From Molanna angustata (taxonomy: Eukaryota > Arthropoda > Insecta > Trichoptera > Molannidae): DNA of 64,000 bases. Shown piece by piece: positions 1 through 10,593 of this stretch. The stretch lies in contig OY754978.1 in the NCBI GenBank assembly GCA_963576475.1, forward strand, positions 2,963,364 to 3,027,363, given 5' to 3'. The notes beneath the pieces were generated by a model. The model did not search any database. It saw only the letters and a program-made list of their open reading frames with translations, and had not been told where the DNA came from. Positions within the stretch are counted from its first letter, which is position 1; every line of letters begins with the position of its first letter. Position numbers and translations under genes: made by a program.

Positions 1-2170
1 AAAATTTAACTTTAAAATATTTAAGTACAATTTGACATAACAGAGTTCCGCTTGTAAGAAAAGAAAACTCCTAACAAAAACAAAAAAAATGATCCCAATT
101 AATGAAATAACATAACACCCAATTAAATGATAAAATAAAATTAAAACGACTCATTTAGAGTTACTTTATGATCTTTTATTACATCAATTTTTACAAGTAT
201 CACTTTATAACAAGTGAAACTTACACCCTAAATCCCAAAAATAATTGAAGGCTCACAAGAAGACTACAATTTTTAAATTTAAAACTTTTCCCCTAACAAA
301 TTTTTAATTATTAGTAGAAAATTTGACTAAAAATACTCTCATATATCGCTCATTTTCATTTTTTTAGCTAAAACGACCGAAAAGGCTTTAGCATAAAGAA
401 TAATCTCTCAAGTCGCAAAGTACTTTCAAGCGAGATATAAAAAAAAAAATGATCTCTTGGGAAATCAGATGTCCTCAAGCGAAATACAAAGATTTCTTGG
501 CTCATCGGATACCCTCAAGCGAGATACAAAATGCAAAATCCAATTATAAGCCGGAAAAATGCAGGAGCTATCATATGGGATGGAAAGTCTTAATATAAAT
601 ATTATATAATTCCTAAAAAAAAAATATAACATTTAACACAAAAACTGGTTAAACATTATTTAATACTATTCCTAACATCAATTATAAAAAATTAAAAACC
701 CCAAATCTTCAAAATAAATTTTAAAACATTTAATAAATTATGACAAAATGTCAATTATCACATCTATGAGATTCCATAGAATGAAATTCAGTTCAAGACC
801 AAACAACCACACCTTCATATCTTGTATATAAAAGAAAATAAATAAATAAATTATTAATTAGCAGTGACATCACATACAAGATCCCTTCTCAATTAAAACT
901 ATTTAAACAAATAAATTCTGGAACCTATATATTTTATGTTTTCACACAGATTACTACAAATTAATATTAAAATTATTCATTATTAAAAATTAATTTTAAA
1001 CCCTTCTCATGTTTCCTGTGATTTGATGTCTATCACTCAATGATTAAAGAAATTTGTATTTCTTTTACCCACAAAACGATGTAACCCATCACAATAAAAT
1101 CTCAAATTCAATATTAAAATTTAATCTATCAGAATCAAATTCATAAAACTGATTTATACAAAAAAAAATATACAATACCACAGAAATTTAAAACAAATTC
1201 ACAATTTGTTTCTACTATTTGATCTCCATTACCAGATTTTTAAATTGTTTTGTATTCAAGCGCTGTACAATGTTGTAATACTCCACAATAAAATTTCAAA
1301 TTCAATATTAAAATTTAATATATCAGAATCAAATTCTTAAAAACTGATTTATACAAAAAAATATACAATACCACAGAAATTTAAAACAAATTCACAATTT
1401 GTTTCTACTATTTGATCTCCATTACCAGATTTTTAAATTGTTTTGTATTCAGATTATATTATATTATGGTCGCACAACCATAACACCATATAACTAACAA
1501 TAACGATGTAATGTGCGAATTTACATCATTATCTAAGAAACAAAGTAATTCTGACGACAGATACCTAACAGCATTCACAAATAAAAATTGATCAACTATA
1601 AATTGTGAAGTAATACAGCTAACTGATGACAGTAAAAAAAATCATAATAAAATGTAAAATATTCATTTGTAAATTTTAAATCCCCTGTCTACATTATAAA
1701 AAAAAATAAGATTTGTACCTAAAATAATCTTGTATGTTATGTCGATACCAATACTAATACATCACATCAAAATAAACATTCAAAAATAAAAAAAATAAAA
1801 TGTTTAAAACAAATCTATCTACAATAAATATTTCACCCCCACTCTGACAATCACCATTCATCATAATAAAAGATTCTAAAAATCTCTAAAAAAAAATTCT
1901 AAAAATCTTTAAATAAAAAAAACTATTTACTTTTAATTAAATCTTTAAATTTGAATAAAGTGAAATAATTATCACTAAATACTAGTTGGATGATATTGAA
2001 ATGCAAAATATTATGCTTAAAAATGGTTTGAATCTAAAATAAATAATCAACGTTAACTCTTGTTGAGGTTCACTATGCATTTCTCTCATTACTATACTGA
2101 ATGTAAATAAAAAAAATTCCCTAATCAATATAAATAAGTAAACAAGAATAAAAATTAAATGAATCCATTA
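1..2170. other. AT-rich region without recognised gene
   Basis: No open frame of coding character and no recognisable transposon is visible. The stretch is extremely AT-rich. It has a degenerate repeat at about 415-535, where the phrase CTCAAGCGAGATACAAA recurs with changes, and a tandem duplication at 1090-1452. It may be intergenic DNA or the decayed interior of an element continuing to the left of the window. Confidence 0.6.
1090..1452. repeat. Two-copy tandem duplication, 194-bp offset
   Basis: The segment 1090-1260 is repeated at 1284-1452 with only small substitutions and indels. Both copies start CACAATAAAAT and end TTTTGTATTCA. The 23-bp spacer between them is unique. Confidence 0.85.
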
Positions 2171-3493
2171 TTAATGATTCATCAATACTTTACTCAAATA
2201 AAATAACATTAGAAATTGAGACAGTCCATCCACCTCAAAGTGAAATTCTGAAAAAAATAAATACTTAATTATATCATAACGAAAAACAACAAAACGATTA
2301 ACAATTAACATCCAATCGTTAACCCTGCATAACAATGTCTTTACTATGGAATTTAACACTCTATTCTTAAACAAATTAGAAAGAATATAAACCAGAGATG
2401 AACTTCTATTTATTATTTTATTTTTTAAATAACTCAGAGACCTTTTATTGGAAAAACAATTCATATTCTTTGATAGAGGAAAATTATTTTCATAAAAATA
2501 ATCCCCTATATTATATTCTTCCTCAATTCCAGCCTTTTCACAATCATTAGTATCATTTAAATATGACTCGAATGCATTATTTTGAACTTTCATGAAAGCA
2601 TCTTTAAAATAAGAAACATGATTCATATAAATGTTTGTGGACGCAACCGTAACTTCATTAAACGAGGAGCGAACAGGATTATATTTATTATGGTATTCCA
2701 TTTTTATTATGTATTCTTTTTTAGACAACGTAAAATATGGGATGTATCCAGTTGACATCTTAATTAAAGAATTTATCGCTGAGCGAATAGGGACAACATG
2801 GTTATACTCATCTCGTTGATTATCATCAACCAATGTGGTAAGTGCCGTAATGGATTTTCTATGTTGAACTTCAACAACGTTGGCCTGAGGTGAATAAAGA
2901 TACGAACAATATAAATAAGGAGTGTCATTTTTCTTAATTAAGTCCACTGATTCATTCATTGTGTAATTAACTTCGCTATCAGAGATCGAATACGTCTGCT
3001 CAATATTTACAGGATCGACTAAAGGATCATGGATATCTGAGTTATTATTATCATTGAGCAAATTCGAATCACTAAATTCATTCATTTCCACCTCACGTAC
3101 ACACTGTGTAGTTTCGGACTCCGTATTTGACAAAATTATGGAAGTATTATCCGTTAGTTTCAAATTTTCATCATTCGTAATTATTGATAAGTCTATATCA
3201 TCGTTACCATTAGACAACTGAGGTGGGAAATCATCCACTAAAATTTCTTTATCCTTATTATCAACATCAATATCAACATATGGTATACCATAGAATTTTT
3301 TCAAGCTTCTAATTGAATCATCGTCAACCTCTGATTTTTTCAATTCTTCTATTATTTGTCTAATTGCCCCATTACATGCTTCTGCCTGTAATCTCAAATC
3401 CCTCCATGTGTTTGCTGATGGTAAACCACGCATTTTTAATTGTATTTTTAATTCCTCGATTGATTTAAAAGCATATTTTGGAATTAGATCCAT
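2171..3493 (-). CDS. Hypothetical protein with SAP-like N-terminal motif
   Basis: I do not recognise this protein. The frame is open on the minus strand from 3595 to the TAA at 2171-2173 (474 codons). I place the start at the methionine at 3493, giving 440 residues, because the 34 residues before it are hydrophobic and look like translated leader; the ATG at 3595 remains possible. Such length in DNA this AT-rich is hard to explain by chance, since TAA is frequent here. Residues about 8-45 from the chosen start (SIEELKIQLKMRGLP and following) resemble the two-helix SAP DNA-binding motif. The middle is acidic and rich in Asn, Asp and Ser; the end is hydrophobic and basic. No zinc finger, protease or polymerase motif is visible. 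It lies about 2 kb downstream, on the same strand, of a retroelement-type primer-binding site at 5518-5535, so it could be an element-borne gene. A host exon or domesticated gene is the alternative. Confidence 0.5.
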   Translation of the reverse strand: MDLIPKYAFKSIEELKIQLKMRGLPSANTWRDLRLQAEACNGAIRQIIEELKKSEVDDDSIRSLKKFYGIPYVDIDVDNKDKEILVDDFPPQLSNGNDDIDLSIITNDENLKLTDNTSIILSNTESETTQCVREVEMNEFSDSNLLNDNNNSDIHDPLVDPVNIEQTYSISDSEVNYTMNESVDLIKKNDTPYLYCSYLYSPQANVVEVQHRKSITALTTLVDDNQRDEYNHVVPIRSAINSLIKMSTGYIPYFTLSKKEYIIKMEYHNKYNPVRSSFNEVTVASTNIYMNHVSYFKDAFMKVQNNAFESYLNDTNDCEKAGIEEEYNIGDYFYENNFPLSKNMNCFSNKRSLSYLKNKIINRSSSLVYILSNLFKNRVLNSIVKTLLCRVNDWMLIVNRFVVFRYDIIKYLFFSEFHFEVDGLSQFLMLFYLSKVLMNH

Positions 3494-3595
3494 AATTATT
3501 CGTTTTAAAAATAAAAAAAATTGAACTAGATTAAAACTGATAATCAAACAATAAAATACTTCACAAATAATAAAAAAATGCTGAACTTTTGACAC

Positions 3596-5150
3596 TTCGG
3601 TTCTTATAAAAAAAAAACTGATTTCGGAATAATAATTTATGGTTTACATAAATGGACTACTCGAAAAGAATATAAATGAATATAAAAGTCAACGATTACC
3701 CAACTATTGTTCAATATTCTTTAGATATTATGATATCTCAAAGATGAAACCAAAACTTTATTTTGAATTTGACAAGATGATTTCTGCGTCAAACAAGTAT
3801 ATGAAAATTATGATTAACTTTATAGTATGTTGTATTAAACGTTCAAAAACCATAAATAACATAAGACTGACCTTAAAACGATTCTGAATAACAGTAATTT
3901 GATAATATTCATCCTATAATCAACTATATTTAACGTTTAATATCATAGAAAAGAGATGTTTAATATTAACGCATTATACAATGTCAGAATGACAAATCGT
4001 ATTTATGTCGGTAAGTAGATTTCTATAATATAAAACAATCAATTGCTCGTGATATTCGAAATACAGAAAATATTGAATAGATAACTGAATCACATAAAAG
4101 TATGACCGTTTATTCACAGGTGGCGTTAATTCGTTTCTATAAAATTCATTGAACAGATAATTATTGATTCCCTTTAAAATAACAAATAATGACCTCTCTT
4201 TAAAAATAAAACACTATATTTAATGATAAACAAAATCACACCTCAATATGGAATATTAATCTTCCTAAAAAAATAACTGGAAAAACGCATAATAAACTCA
4301 AAACATGTATAAAAAAAAACTGTAGTAGTGAAAAATTCAATAAAATAAATAATACCTTTTCACCTCCACTTATTTGTATTAAATGTGAGATTTTCCCTTT
4401 AAAATCATCTGAATATTATGGTATTAATATAAAAGCTTCCAGAAGTGAATCTCGAATAAAACAAAATCCAAAATCTGAAAATTGTAAAAAGAATTAATCA
4501 CACCTGTTAAACAACGATGAAAATTTTTCACACTTCCCCCTTTAACAAATAAATCCCCAAGAATACTAATTGAAAATTATTTAACAATTCCTTTCCACAC
4601 TATAATGAATTTAAAAAAAATAAATCTTGATAAAACACCAAAACTAAATTGTTCATATTTAAGAAGAAAAGAAAACATTAAAATGATTATGTTGAAATAT
4701 TCTCTCTAAAAAAAATCACTAAGTTATTCTTCCCATTAATAATCAACTTTTCAAACCAGAACTCTCCTTTCAAAAAAAAATAATCAAAATTGAATTTGTA
4801 AATATGACTGTTCACTTCCAAAGTTAGAAAAGATCTATCTCCCCACAGAATGCAATTACAATAATACAATAATTATAATTTCCCTCAAAAAAAAATACAC
4901 TCAACAATAATTCTTGTCACTAGGTAATTAATAATTTTTTACTGAAACAATACATTCTGTACAACATTCTGCATATATAAAAAAAATTCAAATTATGTAG
5001 GTAATGAAATTTCTTTTGACATTGAAAATTTGTCAAATATAAAAAAAATCTTCAAATAAATGCTTCTGTATGCTGGAATAAAAAGAGACATAATAAAATT
5101 CAGATTCTTTCAACGATCAGTTATAAAATGATAGAAAAAACACAAAACAA
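3596..5150. other. AT-rich region, only a weak small ORF
   Basis: The only frame of note is an 82-codon one at 3639-3887 on the plus strand. It has no motif, and its composition is what random AT-rich DNA would give. It starts 43 bp from the upstream limit of the divergent 474-codon frame, so a shared promoter cannot be excluded but is unsupported. Nothing else is recognisable. Confidence 0.4.
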
Positions 5151-5154
5151 TCAC

Positions 5155-5517
5155 TTAACTTTTGACGATGTGAGATATGCTCAAAGCCAAATTGTATTGA
5201 TGTTGTACATAACTGAGCATCAGATCTTTCCTGGTCATCCTCCAAGCCATGTTGATCATCTTAGTGTCCTTGTCAGTTTTAAGGAAGGTTAAAAGGTGGG
5301 ATTCATATGGAATATAGGAGTTCCTACCTAACGTAAACTTTCTATAGATTCTACCTATTAATCTCTCCCCTCCAAACACAGTACAACAAAATAAAGGTAT
5401 AAAATTTAAAATCTGGGCGCCAGTCCTCACATAAATTCACGATCCATGAACGCCTAATAGTCCACGCCAAAGAATTTTTAAAAATTAAGCTCCTCGATGT
5501 GACTTTAATGAGAAGGG
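5155..5517 (-). mobile_element. Probable LTR-retroelement leader remnant
   Basis: This less AT-rich segment lies immediately downstream, on the minus strand, of the primer-binding site at 5518-5535, where a retroelement leader or gag would be. Two short overlapping minus frames are present (5351-5536 and 5155-5430); neither has a recognisable Gag motif. A second TGGCGCCCAGA motif occurs on the minus strand near 5415-5425. The LTR should lie at higher coordinates, from 5536, but no second LTR or target duplication was found, so the limits are unknown. Confidence 0.4.
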
Positions 5518-5535
5518 GCCCCACGTTGGGCGCCA
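5518..5535 (-). promoter_or_regulatory. Primer-binding site matching tRNA-Lys
   Basis: On the minus strand these 18 bases read TGGCGCCCAACGTGGGGC. This is the primer-binding site type complementary to the 3' end of tRNA-Lys used by several retroelements, Osvaldo-like insect elements among them. A match of this length is unlikely by chance, so it marks the start of the internal region of an LTR element oriented to the left. Confidence 0.65.
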
Positions 5536-7069
5536 ATGAGAAGGTGTGTGATAATGGAACAGATTTTGATATGCTTCAACACTTCCTTCCACCAACAGTC
5601 AGCGATAGAGGCAATGAGACTCATGAAAATTTTACTCTCAGGGTCATGTTTTTAATCGTGAACCTATATGAAGACAAAATGAATTCAAACAATTGAATTA
5701 AATTAAATAAAAATATCAACTGAATATGAGAGATAATGATGTACTGCATTAGGAAGACAGAGAGATAACGCACTTTGAGATATTTACATTTTTATTGTAG
5801 AAATAAATTATAATACATGACTCTAAAATATCAAACTTTGTTTGTATAGTACCAACTATTTCCTATAAGAGGAAAATGAAAATTGAATATAAAAGTGAAA
5901 TTTTTAAATATTTGTTATAAAAATAATGTTAAAGATTGAAACTTATATATAACATGAATTTACATCAAAATCAAACCAAACAAAATCTCTTTCATATCAT
6001 ACTCAAAATCATGATTTCAATCTATATTAGGTTCAAACATAATGGATTCACATTCATATATTCAGACAATAAAATCATAAAGGTATAACTCATCATACAG
6101 CTATGGAGTAAACATTATAAAACAATATCGACTCGCAGCATGAATAAGGAGATCCCCTCGATGACCAATATCTTTAAATGAATCCGGTTGTAGAAGATGT
6201 ATTTAGATTTTAAAATTCTCGTGACTATTTGTATCTTGATCCCTCCATGTTACAATAAAATCCAAGTGAAGAAATTTGTTTGTGTCCAAGTAAAAATCCA
6301 AATGAAGAAATTGTCTCCGACAATTTCCTATATGTGACTCCTTTGTCGTCAGTTATAAAATTTTAGGTTAGGCAGAATTAAATGTCGTACATTTCATCGT
6401 CGTGTATATGCAAGCATGGTAATTGCAAAATAATATCCAAATAAAATATATTTCCAATGGAAAACTAAATGGAATAACATTCGAATAATCCATTTGTAGA
6501 ATTAAATAAAAATTATTTTCGTCAGAATGGGTGCGCAATATCAGGGTAGGATTGAATTTGGGATGACTGACATTTATATCAGCATCTAGATTATAGAAAA
6601 GAAAACAGGATTATTGGTTTGAAAAATGATCTCTCGCCAAACTATCTTGACATACGAACACATAAAACAAACTTACCCCAAATTCAGAAATTCAAATCGA
6701 CGTCGGCCGCCATTTTCCTACACTGGCCGTACCGCTTCGATAGGTGTATGCAAAAAGAAAGAATTTGACATAAGCTTTGCTAATCATAAAAAATATTGCC
6801 ACCTGACAAAAATCAATTTAGTGTGTTCGCACAAAAAAAAACTATAAATTCCCAATTATTAATTTTTCCCTATACATAATTTTCTATAACATGACAATAC
6901 ATACTGCCATGTGTAATTTTTTTTATGAAATCACTCGGCACATGAAAATTGCTGCCGGTATACCAAATTGTTTTTTCATGAAAAAGCACTGTATTGAATG
7001 AATTACAAACGGTTGCAATGTAAAAATTCACAGATTTAACTGAATTGTCGTGTTATGAAAGAACACTGA
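5536..7069. other. Possible LTR remnant, then unassigned DNA
   Basis: If the primer-binding site at 5518-5535 is real, the first few hundred bases here should be the LTR, but I could not define its outer end. The rest is AT-rich and without recognisable features. A 73-codon plus frame at 6626-6847 has no motif. Confidence 0.35.
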
Positions 7070-8024
7070 TTATTGTAATGAAAATTCACAGTTTTTTCTG
7101 ACGAAAAATGTTATAAATGAACACTGAATAATTATTATAGTGAATTTGATGTTCTGATGCGGTGACCACTGCGGTGACATGGTGATGGAGAGAGATGGGA
7201 AGTGGTATGGGGTATGCATGTTGACCAGTGAGTCGGTCAATGAATACCGTTGCAAGCTTCCCATGGATGTCGTGTACTCATCCGTTGTACCATTCTGAAA
7301 GATCCCTCGTTGGGTGGTTTCAAAATGGCTGACCATGTTGTTGCGAAAGAAAACATTTGTTATTTTCTGTTCGCATTGGTGTTTGGGGTCTACTGGTACG
7401 TTGACTTTATGATGGTATGCTGTAGTGCTTGTGACAATCTTGATGAAAGTGATGTTCCCATTAGAGCTGCGACCAGAGTCAGTATAGTGGCAGTGACTTG
7501 GTCATGTCTCTGATGATGGACTTCGACAAGTAGGTTGTCGCGACCTAACGAATCGATATCGATGATGGAACGTGTCACATGTGTATGATGTTGCGAAGAA
7601 AGCCAAGGTTCAAGAGTAAGTGTGATGATGGTACCATAATTGACTATCGTTTGATTGCTGCGACGAGTTTGTGGGTATACTGCGTTTGCTATACCGAGGA
7701 TTTGCACTGCGAATTTTGATTCCTGTGAATATTATGTGCTGTGAATTTTGATTCTTGTGAATGTAATGTAGGTACTGTGAATTGTGATTCCTGTCCCGTC
7801 CTCAGTTGCTGGTATTTCAAAGCCGCGGATGTTGAAAACCGTAGATGCGGAGTCGACACTGGTACATGTGTTTACGATCTCGGTTGAAACAACGAACCCT
7901 TTTGTATCATTCTGTAGAGACGCGATGCACAATGCACAGAGAGAGAGAGAAAGATTGAAACACAAAGAAAACTATATTTTGAGAACTGTTTTTCGCGAAC
8001 TTTTCACTGCGAATCTCACTTTTT
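7070..8024 (-). mobile_element. Possible internal region of a broken LTR element
   Basis: This block has clearly higher GC than its surroundings. It lies directly downstream, on the minus strand, of a candidate LTR and primer-binding site. Minus-strand frames at 7732-7965, 7390-7707 and 7070-7336 follow one another in different frames, as a decayed leader or gag would, but none shows a zinc knuckle or other diagnostic motif. Short internal repeats of TGTGAATTTTGATTC occur at about 7710-7790. No protease or reverse transcriptase is present, so the copy is truncated. Confidence 0.35.
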
Positions 8025-8040
8025 TTTCGCGGGGTCACCA
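8025..8040 (-). promoter_or_regulatory. Candidate primer-binding site, TGGTGACCCCGCG
   Basis: The minus strand reads TGGTGACCCCGCGAAA one base after a sequence ending CCTACA. TGGTGACCCC is a common primer-binding core of insect gypsy-type elements. The primer tRNA was not assigned. Confidence 0.45.
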
Positions 8041-8041
8041 G

Positions 8042-8315
8042 TGTAGGGATATGAGGTGTGAAGGATGATGGTAGTTCGCGAATTGGTTGATGCTGATGAT
8101 AAAGGTGCGTGTCCTCAATGTGCGCGGCGGGTGCGTGCGACTTAGTTAATGTGTTCTATGGTGCGACTGCCTGTGACTGAGGGCCGGACAGCAATGTTGG
8201 GTCCCGTGTTTCAATGTGTTTGGGACTGGTTGCTCGAGATTCAGGGATTCTAGCGGGAATCTCGGCGAAAGATGTGATGACGCGATATGAGTACCTAATA
8301 ATGTGTGTCACCACA
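8042..8315 (-). repeat. Candidate solitary 5' LTR, about 274 bp
   Basis: On the minus strand the segment starts TGTGGTGACACAC at 8315 and ends ATCCCTACA at 8042, keeping the TG...CA rule, and is followed one base later by the primer-binding site. Its GC content contrasts sharply with the AT-rich flank beyond 8315. A second LTR was not found, so the call rests on the ends and context only. Confidence 0.4.
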
Positions 8316-9480
8316 GATTAGTTATTGGAAAAAAAATATAATTAATTATCTAACAAAACAACTTACAAAAGATGGTACCTACTTACAAAGAAAATGTTAT
8401 CCCTGTACTTTCTAAATTCTTGCTAGGATTATGCTCACAACACAAAACTGCACAAACTGTCATTTTTATCACTTTTATTTCACACATTCTGCAGATGTCA
8501 ATGCTATATTGAGATAAACCACTTCGTTTCAGTGTGGTTTTAGTTGTCATACATTCATTGCCTTGACTAGGTATCTGTAACATAATATATAATCTAAGAT
8601 TTAATCTGAGTTCCGCACTCGTTAAGTAAGTATCTAAGATTACAATGTTATAAAAATTGTATATGTCTGACCAATAATGGACAGTAAAAAGGTTCATCTG
8701 CACAATACCAGGTTTCCCTGGAGTGCAGCTGGTTTTTCAGAAATGCCTTGGGACAAGTCAAAACATAGAAAAAACGGACTACATAACCTACCTATAATAT
8801 TTTTAATAATATTTATGATAATAGCTGTTCTATCTAACTACATAATGATTTATATTGCAATTCAATTCAAATTTCATTTAATAATAATTTCTTGATATAA
8901 CATTATTGTTATGAGAAACGAGTCTGCAAATCATAATATGCATGTAAACATATGTAAATAGCATCAGTATTTATAATATATTATTAATATATTATAGTAT
9001 ATTATAATATATTATGTAATGCTTTAAAGAGTATCTTTTTATTATCCATGATAAGGTTGGTCTTATCACAAAAGTAGTCTAATTAATACCTATTTACAAA
9101 TCAAATGTCACTGTTAACAGTTCAGTTTTATTTCATTTGAAATATTATTTCTTTATGTTTATTATCTTCTCTTTTGAGTAAGTATTTAAAACTTTAGTGT
9201 TATAATAATTGTTTATACTTTCTTTTGATGTTATTTGTGTATAAATTGAATTTATTTAAGTATATAAAATATAATAGGTATATTTAACAATATTATTCCT
9301 CAAGCAGTATAAGATTTTATATTGTATTATTATAATTTTTATAAAAAACATTTTTTATTTATAGTAATTATTAAAAAAAACCCGATTAGATCATAACAAT
9401 AATTTATAGGTCTAATTGTAATATAGTAGTTATTTATATACAGGAACACTTTAATTTAGTTCTTACCCCTCATTTTGGGA
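8316..9480. other. AT-rich stretch, nothing recognised
   Basis: Small frames occur on both strands (8383-8703 minus, 8677-8895 plus) without motifs. A run of TATTATAATATATTA-type sequence lies at about 8970-9020. Confidence 0.5.
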
Positions 9481-9484
9481 TAAT

Positions 9485-9640
9485 CCGTAATGGATGAATG
9501 AATGACTGTGTATAATAAGCCCAGAGAAGCAATATTTGCGTGTGAAATTTATTTAAATAAAGTTTTTCTTCTGCTGGGGATCGAACCCAGAACGCCCGCA
9601 CAGAAGCCATTTTGCTTACCAATTGCGCCACAGTAGTCTG
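9485..9640 (-). mobile_element. tRNA-derived SINE copy (family B)
   Basis: The minus strand carries a tRNA-like head at 9573-9640 with an A-box-like GTGGCGCAATTGGTAAG and a B box GGGTTCGATCCC. The body then includes TTTATTTAAATAAATTTCACACGCAAATA. The same head and body occur at about 40505-40870 and 60945-61885, which defines an interspersed family. It is a SINE rather than a tRNA gene, because the body follows the tRNA part and the acceptor ends do not pair. Confidence 0.65.
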
Positions 9641-9689
9641 TATAAGTAAAATTTTTTATATTTTATTTTGTTGGATACAAAAACTTTGT

Positions 9690-9812
9690 AAAAATGTTGC
9701 GCAAGTGTCTAAAGTGATCAGGTAATCCAGTCAATGGCATGTTGTAAGCCCTGTAGGTGTCTTGAGTTCCTAGTTATCCTATAATATTCTCACTTTGTCT
9801 CTATTAAGATGC
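9690..9812 (-). repeat. Single arm of a foldback element family
   Basis: The segment TGTAAGCCCTGTAGGTGTC...TTTGTCTCTATTAAGATG is a diverged relative of one arm of the large palindrome at 45303-45629. Related single arms lie at 47325-47440 and about 48210-48280. Confidence 0.55.
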
Positions 9813-10089
9813 TAGAAATTTGTCATAAAATAATAAAACATAATCAGACATTGAACCGCCGCATACCATGAAAGAATATGGACGAACCCTTACACAATCA
9901 TAAAAGCTGTACAGGGGCACCAATGTTGGATCAAAGACAATAATTATATCATTTCTACACAGAGTGTTTTTTTTTATATTAAACTCATTTGTTATTTTTT
10001 TTCTTCTCATTTTCTTTTTGTATATAATCTATATTCTGTAAAATATTTTTCTTCTTCTGTAATATTTAATATAAATATTGTATGTAAAA

Positions 10090-10165
10090 ATATGGTTTGT
10101 GTTGCATTGCACCCTCCTGCTCACAGACTGAAATAAAAAAAGATTTATTATTATTTATAATTCCA
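10090..10165 (+). repeat. Probable 3' tail of an unidentified retroelement
   Basis: The phrase ending CTCACAGACTGAAATAAAAAAAG followed by TTATTATTATT looks like a polyadenylated retroelement end with a short simple-repeat tail. No coding part is attached. Confidence 0.3.
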
Positions 10166-10316
10166 ATTACTGCATCCATCCATTAATTATTTAAACAACA
10201 GAAGTATGGATGGTGGGAGAGCAGATGGTGCTGACGTCACAAACTCATTCCAGCATATCAGCTTTATGCTGCAAACTGAATTATAGTAATATGTGGTTGA
10301 TAATATTTTCTTTTTC

Positions 10317-10318
10317 AG
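10317..10318 (+). promoter_or_regulatory. Probable 3' splice site upstream of first coding exon
   Basis: The tract TTTTCTTTTTCAG ends at 10318, 62 bases before the proposed start ATG at 10381. It implies at least one more exon upstream. The frame stays open between 10319 and 10381, so that exon could be 5' UTR or add N-terminal residues. Confidence 0.55.
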
Positions 10319-10380
10319 CTAGCAATTGTCTTTCGAATCAACATAATTCCACTGGTCCTAAAAAGCCCAAAAACAGGAAG

Positions 10381-10593
10381 ATGGCATCGAGTAAGAAGAC
10401 TGGTGGAGTCCAAGCGCTATTCACCCAGAACAGCGAGAGTGGAGGTGGAAATAATCTCCGTCACCTGTTTGAAGAGTCTGCAGCACTCGATGTGTATGAC
10501 AAGACTACCATCAATCTGGCCGCTGGGTGCCCTGGACCAGACCTCCTGTCTACGCTGCCGCAGATATTCAGAGAAGCGACGCAACACAGAATG
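10381..10593 (+). CDS. Aminotransferase coding exon 1 (residues 1-71)
   Basis: Starts at ATG 10381 and ends with a complete Met codon before GTTTGTTT at 10594 (phase 0). It encodes the variable N-terminus and the conserved LRHLFEESAALDVYDKTTIN and AAGCPGPDLL segments. Confidence 0.85.

Noticed and set aside
3639..3887. 82-codon plus frame divergent from the long minus ORF
   Set aside because: Too short for this base composition and without any motif.
6626..6847. 73-codon plus frame
   Set aside because: No motif or codon bias seen, and no splice or promoter context to support it.
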